Positions 1-4,313 of a stretch of DNA of 5,043 bases are shown here, piece after piece (the first letter of the stretch is position 1; every line of letters starts with the position of its first letter). Both the position numbers and the translations under genes were made by a program. This DNA comes from Acidobacteriota bacterium (GTDB lineage: Bacteria; Acidobacteriota; Terriglobia; Terriglobales; Acidobacteriaceae). The notes under the pieces are model-generated. The model worked only from the letters and a program-made list of their open reading frames with translations. It made no database searches and had not been told where the DNA came from. Location: positions 1 through 5,043 of the forward strand of contig JAJZHR010000233.1 of assembly GCA_021810815.1 (NCBI GenBank), written 5' to 3'.

Positions 1-183
1 GCGGAAGTAGCTGAGAGGGGTTTTATCGCATCAAATGCAGCCACGACAGCAATTGCAGCTCACCTAAAGAAACAAATAGAGCTTGACTTTGCTAAGTTGG
101 ATACCTATGCTTCGTTAGAGCATCGCGACTTCGGCCAAGAAACTTTTTGCATGCTAAGCCCATCTAATGCACAAGACAGTTAA
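1..183 (+). CDS. C-terminal end of an unrecognised protein (5' end outside window)
   Basis: The first reading frame is open from base 1 and ends at TAA 181-183, giving 60 residues of a C-terminus. The visible part is mostly helical in character, with an Ala-rich stretch (ASNAATTAIAAHLKKQIEL) followed by a charged segment (LEHRDFGQETFC) and a short polar tail. There is no signal peptide, membrane segment or recognisable catalytic motif in this part. I do not recognise the family. Hand-counted GC is about 46%, well below the rest of the window, which fits an accessory gene. The next gene begins within or just after its end, so the two are probably co-transcribed. That this is a real gene is inferred from the uninterrupted frame, the sensible amino-acid composition and the tight junction. 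A chance open frame of 60 codons is possible but less likely at this GC. Confidence 0.55.
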   Translation, partial: AEVAERGFIASNAATTAIAAHLKKQIELDFAKLDTYASLEHRDFGQETFCMLSPSNAQDS

Positions 184-187
184 GCCG

Positions 188-436
188 ATGAATCAAACTG
201 TCCGGTTGTCAAACCTCATGATAAAAAAAGTCCAATCAGATTTTCTGTTTGCCCAGCCCTCCTTTGCTTCAGGTGCCGCGCGCACTTTTGATTTGTGGGG
301 CGAATTCGACGCGTATAACGTTAGCGAAACCGGGGCAGAGGCGGATGCCAATGCAATTGCCTCCGATTGGCTAATCGTCGGCCAGGATATTTCGGATGCC
401 ATTCATCAGAATGACCCAGAACGCACGGCGGCCTGA
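188..436 (+). CDS. small conserved-looking hypothetical protein (about 82 aa)
   Basis: From ATG 188 this is an 82-residue soluble protein with no signal peptide or membrane segment. It has an aromatic, motif-like core (DFLFAQPSF, then ARTFDLWGEFDAYN) followed by an acidic Ala-rich stretch (GAEADANAIASDW) and a C-terminal helix (IVGQDISDAI). It resembles small uncharacterised bacterial proteins I have seen, but I cannot name a family or function. In-frame starts exist at 167, 188 and 218, and none has a good Shine-Dalgarno. I chose 188 because it lies 4 bases after the upstream stop; 218 (MIKKVQSDFL) would begin right before the conserved-looking core and is a serious alternative. The downstream DUF2335 gene starts 6 bases after its stop, so the two are probably translated from one message. 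The base composition is AT-rich at the 5' end and becomes GC-richer towards the 3' end. Confidence 0.7.
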   Translation: MNQTVRLSNLMIKKVQSDFLFAQPSFASGAARTFDLWGEFDAYNVSETGAEADANAIASDWLIVGQDISDAIHQNDPERTAA

Positions 437-438
437 GG
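434..438 (+). promoter_or_regulatory. ribosome binding site supporting the GTG start at 443
   Basis: TGAGG overlaps the stop codon (TGA 434-436) of the small upstream gene and lies 4 bases before GTG 443. This is slightly closer than usual. It supports the non-ATG start of the DUF2335 gene and suggests translational coupling with the gene before it. Confidence 0.45.
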
Positions 439-442
439 CTTC

Positions 443-898
443 GTGAGCAGGCGCATCAGGAACAGTTCGCTACCACCTCAAGTACATCCGGATCAGCCCG
501 CGCCTGGTCAAATATCGCGCATTGAGGCAGCTTTCTTCTCCGGTCCACTTCCCCATCCCGATCTGCTCGCCAGGTACAACGACGTCATTCCCAATGGCGC
601 AGAGCGCATTATGGCTATGGCGGAGAGGCAGAGCGCCCATCGCGAGAGTTTAGAGGCCCTTGTCGTCAAGGGAAATCTTGCCAGCCAGACGCGGGGTTCT
701 TATTTCGCCTTCCTCCTCGCCCTCGTATGCATCGCAGGCGGTTTCTCTTTGGTCTATGCGGGCAAGAGCGGAGAAGGGATTTCCGCGATTATCACCAGCA
801 TCACCGGGCTTGTCGGCGTCTTCATTTACTCAAAGCACGAGCAAAAGAAAGAACGCGTCGAGAAGGCGCTGGCCCTGCAGTCGCGCAAACCTCGATAG
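443..898 (+). CDS. DUF2335 domain membrane protein
   Basis: This 151-residue protein has the DUF2335 signature: FFSGPLPHPDLLARYNDVIP at residues 31-50, then AERIMAMAERQSAHRESLE at about 53-71. Two hydrophobic segments follow, roughly residues 87-107 (FAFLLALVCIAGGFSLVY) and 111-129 (GISAIITSITGLVGVFIYS). The tail is basic and charged (KHEQKKERVEKA). The expected topology is a cytoplasmic N-terminal domain, a two-helix membrane hairpin with a very short loop (GKSGE), and a cytoplasmic C-terminus. The family is a predicted membrane protein group of unknown function, often found in variable genome regions; that last point is from memory. The first 30 residues are Pro-rich and probably disordered. 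The start is GTG 443, supported by TGAGG overlapping the previous stop. No other in-frame start lies before the domain. It closes the left-hand cassette, and the next gene downstream is a core-type gene. Confidence 0.85.
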   Translation: MSRRIRNSSLPPQVHPDQPAPGQISRIEAAFFSGPLPHPDLLARYNDVIPNGAERIMAMAERQSAHRESLEALVVKGNLASQTRGSYFAFLLALVCIAGGFSLVYAGKSGEGISAIITSITGLVGVFIYSKHEQKKERVEKALALQSRKPR

Positions 899-914
899 AA
901 GCGGCGAGAGCACC

Positions 915-983
915 ATGAAAAGCACCCTGCCCCGCCGTTGTCGGCTTTTTCCGCAACTATCGGCGGTATTCTTGAATGCATGA
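915..983 (+). CDS. possible 22-codon leader ORF overlapping the next start (ATGA)
   Basis: ATG 915 opens a 22-residue frame (MKSTLPRRCRLFPQLSAV, then FLNA) ending at TGA 981-983. This stop overlaps the ATG at 980 of the MBL-fold gene in the classic ATGA arrangement. A weak GAGAG (906-910) lies 4 bases upstream. The peptide is basic with a hydrophobic end and matches nothing I know. It could be a translated leader that couples ribosomes into the hydrolase gene, whose own start has no visible Shine-Dalgarno. It could equally be chance, since 22 codons is short in GC-rich DNA. Confidence 0.2.
   Translation: MKSTLPRRCRLFPQLSAVFLNA
934..950 (+). terminator. weak terminator-like hairpin with T run
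   Basis: GCCG (934-937) pairs with CGGC (942-945) around a TTGT loop, and five T residues follow (946-950). The stem is only 4 bp, so it is weak. Its position, after the DUF2335 gene and before the MBL-fold gene, suits the end of the left-hand operon. It also lies inside the possible leader ORF 915-983. Confidence 0.25.
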
Positions 984-2044
984 TGAAGATGACGGTGCTG
1001 GCGTCGGGGTCAAAGGGAAACAGCACCCTTGTCTCCAGCGGACGCACCCGCATCCTGGTCGATGCCGGGCTGAGCTGCCGCGAGCTGCTGAACCGGATGC
1101 GCGCGGCGGGAGAAGATCCGGAGGCGCTGACCGCCGTCCTGATCTCGCACGAGCATCTGGACCATATCAACGGCCTCTCCGTGCTGGCGCGCAAGCTGCG
1201 CATCCCGGTCTACTTCACGGAGCCGACCCACCGCGCATGGGCCAGAATGATGAATCCGCGCACCACGATGAGCTACGCCAAGTGGATGGAGATGCGGCGG
1301 CTGGAGATGGAGGCCAAGGCGCAGACGCCCTCTCTGTACCCGGATTCCGCCGGGGGCGATCCGGACGCTTTGCCTGATCTGGCGGAAGCCTTGCAGGAGG
1401 ATTCCAGCACGAGCGAGGGTTCCGCTGCCGTTGGTTCCGATGGTTCCCCGATGGAGGGTTCGCTGGACGACCTATCCTCCGTCAGCCGCGAAACGCCTGT
1501 GGCTTCCGGCCGACCCCGGAAAGCGCCGGCCGAGCCTGCGAGTCTGCCTGCAGTGGAGTATTTTCAGGCAGGGAGCCCGTTCTGCATCGGCGACATCGCC
1601 ATCAATCCCTATACCATTCCGCACGACGCCGCCGACCCGGTTGGCTTTGTCTTCGAGGCCGAGGGGATGCGTGTGGCGATTGCGACCGATCTTGGCTATA
1701 TGCCGCAGAATGTGCGGCTTGCGCTGCGGCGCTGCGACGTGCTGATGATCGAATCCAACCACGATCTGGAGATGCTGCGCGACGGCCCCTATCCGTGGTC
1801 GGTGAAGCAGCGGGTGCTGTCGCGGGTGGGCCACCTCTCCAACAACGCCACGGCGGAATTCCTCTCTGGCGAATATGACGGAACTGCGACTTATATCGTT
1901 CTGGCGCATCTATCTGAAAGGAACAACCTGCCAGAGCTGGCGCGCCTGAGCGCGGAGTCGGCCTTGCAGGGGCGGGCGAGCCTGCTGGGCAACCGGGTGC
2001 TGCTGGCCCGGCAGGATGCTGCGCTGGAACCTATCTGTCTGTGA
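980..2044 (+). CDS. walJ: MBL-fold metallohydrolase, WalJ/YycJ family
   Basis: Starting at ATG 980 this is a 354-residue cytoplasmic metallo-beta-lactamase-fold hydrolase. Visible motifs are SGSKGNS (9-15), metal-binding HEHLDH (57-62), IPHDAADPVGF (His215), ATDLGY (Asp237), ESNHDLEML (His261), GPYPWSVKQR, GHLSN (284-288) and AHLSERNN (309-316). This order is diagnostic of the YycJ/WalJ family; some members have been reported as nucleases, but the substrate here is unknown. The protein is longer than the roughly 260 residues of Bacillus YycJ because a Gly/Ser/Pro/acidic, probably disordered insert occupies about residues 117-188 between the HEHLDH motif and His215. Start options are TTG 938, ATG 980, ATG 983 and ATG 989. 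The family normally begins a few residues before LASGSKGNS, so 980 or 983 is favoured; 980 overlaps the TGA of a possible leader ORF. No clear Shine-Dalgarno is visible. The symbol is by family resemblance, and there is no walRK two-component pair in view. Confidence 0.9.
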   Translation: MMKMTVLASGSKGNSTLVSSGRTRILVDAGLSCRELLNRMRAAGEDPEALTAVLISHEHLDHINGLSVLARKLRIPVYFTEPTHRAWARMMNPRTTMSYAKWMEMRRLEMEAKAQTPSLYPDSAGGDPDALPDLAEALQEDSSTSEGSAAVGSDGSPMEGSLDDLSSVSRETPVASGRPRKAPAEPASLPAVEYFQAGSPFCIGDIAINPYTIPHDAADPVGFVFEAEGMRVAIATDLGYMPQNVRLALRRCDVLMIESNHDLEMLRDGPYPWSVKQRVLSRVGHLSNNATAEFLSGEYDGTATYIVLAHLSERNNLPELARLSAESALQGRASLLGNRVLLARQDAALEPICL

Positions 2045-2057
2045 CCGTGGCGCACCC

Positions 2058-2081
2058 CACGCTCCCTGCAAGGGAGCTGTG
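2058..2081 (+). terminator. hairpin after the MBL-fold gene, no T run
   Basis: GCTCCC (2061-2066) pairs perfectly with GGGAGC (2072-2077) around a TGCAA loop. CAC (2058-2060) can extend the stem with GTG (2079-2081) across one bulged T. It starts 13 bases after the stop codon of the hydrolase gene. No T run follows, so it may be a Rho-dependent or RNA-stabilising 3' structure, not a canonical intrinsic terminator. Confidence 0.3.
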
Positions 2082-2114
2082 TCGCCGCTGCCAGCGAGCT
2101 GGAGAGGTAAGCAG

Positions 2115-2142
2115 TTGCGTGGCTGGTGCTTAGCAATTATTT
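2115..2142 (+). promoter_or_regulatory. possible sigma-70-type promoter before the zf-HC2-like gene
   Basis: TTGCGT (2115-2120) and TTATTT (2137-2142) are separated by 16 bases and lie in the most AT-rich part of the 143-base gap. Each matches the consensus only partly. The gap and the hairpin at 2058-2081 make an independent promoter for the downstream gene plausible. A second -10-like hexamer, TATGAT (2167-2172), has no matching -35. Confidence 0.22.
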
Positions 2143-2167
2143 GGCTCCAGCCCGCCCCAAAGAGAAT

Positions 2168-2188
2168 ATGATGGAGTCTATAAAGTAA
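2168..2188 (+). other. possible six-codon minicistron overlapping the next start (TAATG)
   Basis: ATG 2168 begins a frame encoding MMESIK and ends with TAA 2186-2188. The last A of that stop is the first base of ATG 2188, the start of the zf-HC2-like gene. The purine run AAAGAGA (2159-2165) precedes it. This could couple initiation, but so short an ORF may be chance. Confidence 0.15.
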
Positions 2189-2694
2189 TGATGAATTCTA
2201 TGACACACAGTTCGGCAAGCCACACCCTTCCGGAGAGCGAGTGCACCGACCAGGTCGTCGGCGATATTTTATCCAGTTGGCGGTACGACATCTCCGGGCT
2301 GAACCCGGAGATGCGCAGGGATTACGAGCATCATCTGGAAGAATGTTCCCATTGCAGCCATCGTCAGCAGTTGCACCGCACCATTGACGTGGTTCTCATC
2401 AGCCTCAGCACCGTTTCCACCTTTGTTTTCCTGCTTGCGCTGGCCATCATCCACAAGTTTGCTCCGTTGCAGCACTTCGATGTGGTGCGCATGTATACGC
2501 ACAACCTGTCCTTCGTGCTGAGCCTGGAGTCTGCCGCTGTGATGGGGCTTCTGGTGTCTCTGCTGACATGGATTCTGGTCGCTGTCGCGACGCCTGTGCC
2601 CGTCTACATGAAGGGCGTGGCTCTGGAGCAGGCGCGCGTTCTGCAAGACCGCATCCCCGAAGAGCTGCGCGACCGCCTGCCGAAGATTTCCTAA
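2188..2694 (+). CDS. zf-HC2-like two-TM membrane protein (anti-sigma-like)
   Basis: This 168-residue protein has an N-terminal cytoplasmic zinc-finger-like region, with Cys19 and then His49-x3-Cys53-x2-Cys56 (EHHLEECSHCSHR). This matches the HxxxCxxC core of zf-HC2/ZAS domains, although the Cys19 to His49 gap is a little longer than usual. Two hydrophobic segments follow, about residues 67-89 (DVVLISLSTVSTFVFLLALA) and 109-136 (FVLSLESAAVMGLLVSLLTW). They are joined by a loop of about 20 residues containing several His, and the protein ends in a charged amphipathic tail (EQARVLQDRIPEELRDRL). Such domains often hold ECF sigma factors, but no sigma factor gene is adjacent, so that role is only inferred. 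GGAG (2173-2176) lies 11 bases before ATG 2188, which makes 2188 or 2191 the likely start. The gene is probably transcribed alone and converges on rsmB. Confidence 0.75.
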   Translation: MMNSMTHSSASHTLPESECTDQVVGDILSSWRYDISGLNPEMRRDYEHHLEECSHCSHRQQLHRTIDVVLISLSTVSTFVFLLALAIIHKFAPLQHFDVVRMYTHNLSFVLSLESAAVMGLLVSLLTWILVAVATPVPVYMKGVALEQARVLQDRIPEELRDRLPKIS

Positions 2695-2715
2695 GTTCGA
2701 TTGTTGATTTTTGTT

Positions 2716-2750
2716 GAAGGGCACGGCTTCGGCCGTGCCCTTCGTGTTTT
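2716..2750 (+). terminator. strong UUCG-loop intrinsic terminator between convergent genes
   Basis: GAAGGGCACGGC (2716-2727) pairs perfectly over 12 bp with GCCGTGCCCTTC (2732-2743). The loop is TTCG closed by C-G, the extra-stable UUCG tetraloop in RNA. GTGTTTT follows (2744-2750), giving a short U run on the + transcript, so it should end the zf-HC2-like gene message. On the - strand the hairpin starts 6 bases after the rsmB stop and is followed by an A-rich stretch, so it would act there only as a 3' stem-loop or weak terminator. Confidence 0.85.
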
Positions 2751-4309
2751 CAAGCCCGCTCAATCACGGCCGCGAAGAAGCCGTCGCAGGGATGCACCCC
2801 CGGCAGCGTCCTGAGGCAGCCTTCCTGAAGAGCCGTCTGCGAAAGCATCTCTGCCGCCTCCGGGCGCACGATGCCAGCGTCCCTGAGCCCCGCAAGCACT
2901 CCGGCCATGTCCACCAGCCGGAACTCCCCTGCCGGACTGGAAGCCAGGCATGCGGCCACCACAGCCTGATTCTCTTCCGGCTCCAGGGAGCAGGTGGAAT
3001 AGACGACGCGGCCACCGGGAGCGAGGCGCTGCATCGACGCCTGCAGGATCGTCCTCTGGCGAGCGGCGAAGAGCGGCAGATTCTCTGGCCGCAGCTTGTG
3101 CCTGATCTCGGGATTGCGGGCCAGCGTTCCTGTTCCGCTGCACGGGACGTCGCACAGGATGCGGTCGAAGCTGCCTGCGATGGCGGGCGGAGCTTCACTC
3201 GCATCGGCTGCGATAGAAGCATCGACCACAACGCCAGCGTCGGCGCGGACGAAGCGAATGTTGCCGGCGCGCGGGTCGACTTCGAGGCGACGGCGCATCT
3301 CGTCCAGCCGCCGCTTGCTGGCGTCGGCGGCCACAACCTCGGACGCCGGATTGCGCTCGGCAAGGACGCGCGTCTTGCCGCCGGGAGCGGCGCAGCAGTC
3401 CAGGATGCGTCCGGCGGCGGGAACACCGAATGCTGCAATCTCCGCCACCAGCTGCGAACCCTCGTCCATGCTGTGCAGGCCGCAGGTCTGGCCCCGCTGC
3501 TGCTCGGAGGCTTCGGCCTGCGCGGTGGTGAGCGTTCCGATGCGCGCGGCAGAGAGCAGCCTGCCGGGCTGAAGATCGGCGAACGAGGCCTCCTCCGGCA
3601 CATCGCGGAAGGCCGGCATGGGCTGCGTCTGATCGGCTTCGCAGATGGCGGCGGCGTTCGCCGGTCCATAGGCCGCAACCCATCGCTCCACCAGCCACAG
3701 CGGATGGGCGAATCTGGCTGCGATCTGGGCGGTTGGGGCGGCGGCTTGGGGAGGCTTCGTTTCCGCAGCCGCCGATTGGCTCGCCTTCGGCGACAGGGCG
3801 ATCTTGCGCAGCACAGCGTTCACCATTCCGGTGGCGTGGGGCTGGTCGGCGGCGCGGCAGAGTTCCACGCTCTCGGAGATCGCAGCGTGGGCAGGGATTC
3901 GATCCATGTAGAGCAACTGGAACGCTCCCATGCGCAGGGCGATGGCAACCGGCTCCGGCAGCTTCTGCCCGGGCCGCTTCAACAAGGGCTGCACCAGGGC
4001 GTCCAGGCGAATCTGCCAGCGCAGGACGCCCATCACCAGAGCGGTGGCAAGGTTGCGGTCCTCCTGCGAGAGCGGCCACACCAGCCGCTCCTGCAGCAGC
4101 TCGTCGCAGTGCCCCTTGCCGGCGGCAATGCGCTGCAAAATATCGAATGCGATGGAGCGCGCTGCCGTCACCGGGCGTGGAGCCGCGGCCTGTGCTGGCG
4201 CTTGTGCTGCAGGAGCAGTTGCGGGCTTGCGCCTCGCTGGCCCGGCAAACTTTTTCTGCGATGAAACGGGCTTGCCCTGGCCTGTGGCCGAATCTTTTCC
4301 GCTGCTCAT
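2750..4309 (-). CDS. rsmB: 16S rRNA (cytosine-967-C5)-methyltransferase RsmB
   Basis: This 519-residue enzyme uses S-adenosylmethionine to methylate C5 of cytosine 967 (E. coli numbering) in 16S rRNA. Residues 1-45 are an Ala/Pro/Lys-rich, probably disordered extension. Residues 48-172 form the NusB-like RNA-binding domain, including RIPAHAAISESVELCR and GMVNAVLRKI. The methyltransferase domain shows the MDEGSQLVAEI segment (281-291), the SAM-binding motif LDCCAAPGGKT (303-313), motif IV CDVPCSGTGTLARNP (386-400, Cys390) and motif VI YSTCSLEPEEN (437-447, with nucleophile Cys440). It ends with the family-typical CDGFFAAVIERA. It is longer than E. coli RsmB (429 aa) because of the N-terminal tail and an Ala-rich linker near 173-195. 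ATG 4309 is 4 bases after the fmt stop (TAG 4316-4314), the usual fmt-rsmB operon order. AGAGGG abuts the ATG, too close for a normal Shine-Dalgarno, so coupled reinitiation is likely. Confidence 0.96.
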   Translation of the reverse strand: MSSGKDSATGQGKPVSSQKKFAGPARRKPATAPAAQAPAQAAAPRPVTAARSIAFDILQRIAAGKGHCDELLQERLVWPLSQEDRNLATALVMGVLRWQIRLDALVQPLLKRPGQKLPEPVAIALRMGAFQLLYMDRIPAHAAISESVELCRAADQPHATGMVNAVLRKIALSPKASQSAAAETKPPQAAAPTAQIAARFAHPLWLVERWVAAYGPANAAAICEADQTQPMPAFRDVPEEASFADLQPGRLLSAARIGTLTTAQAEASEQQRGQTCGLHSMDEGSQLVAEIAAFGVPAAGRILDCCAAPGGKTRVLAERNPASEVVAADASKRRLDEMRRRLEVDPRAGNIRFVRADAGVVVDASIAADASEAPPAIAGSFDRILCDVPCSGTGTLARNPEIRHKLRPENLPLFAARQRTILQASMQRLAPGGRVVYSTCSLEPEENQAVVAACLASSPAGEFRLVDMAGVLAGLRDAGIVRPEAAEMLSQTALQEGCLRTLPGVHPCDGFFAAVIERA

Positions 4310-4313
4310 CCCT

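Noticed and set aside
1..442. Attachment site or insertion-sequence end at the left edge
   Set aside because: I looked for inverted or direct repeats, tRNA remnants and transposase motifs and found none; the low GC alone does not show an integration site.
938..979. Upstream TTG start adding 14 residues to the MBL-fold protein
   Set aside because: The family begins just before LASGSKGNS, and the TTG lies in the loop of a hairpin with no ribosome binding site.
826..1203. - strand open frame (125 codons) spanning the DUF2335 end and walJ start
   Set aside because: It overlaps two supported + strand genes, is rich in Ser/Arg typical of GC-rich shadows, and shows no known motif.
1472..1909. - strand open frame (145 codons) opposite the MBL-fold gene
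   Set aside because: It shadows a gene with clear family motifs and has no domain, ribosome binding site or partner gene of its own.
2092..2103. Palindromic CCAGC-GA-GCTGG as an operator or hairpin
   Set aside because: The two-base centre is too short for an RNA hairpin loop, and a single short palindrome without a second copy is weak evidence for an operator.
2711..4264. Long + strand open frame (517 codons) opposite rsmB
   Set aside because: It lies entirely antisense to rsmB, which has every catalytic motif. The + frame has no recognisable domain and crosses the terminator hairpin. High GC with few stop codons explains it.
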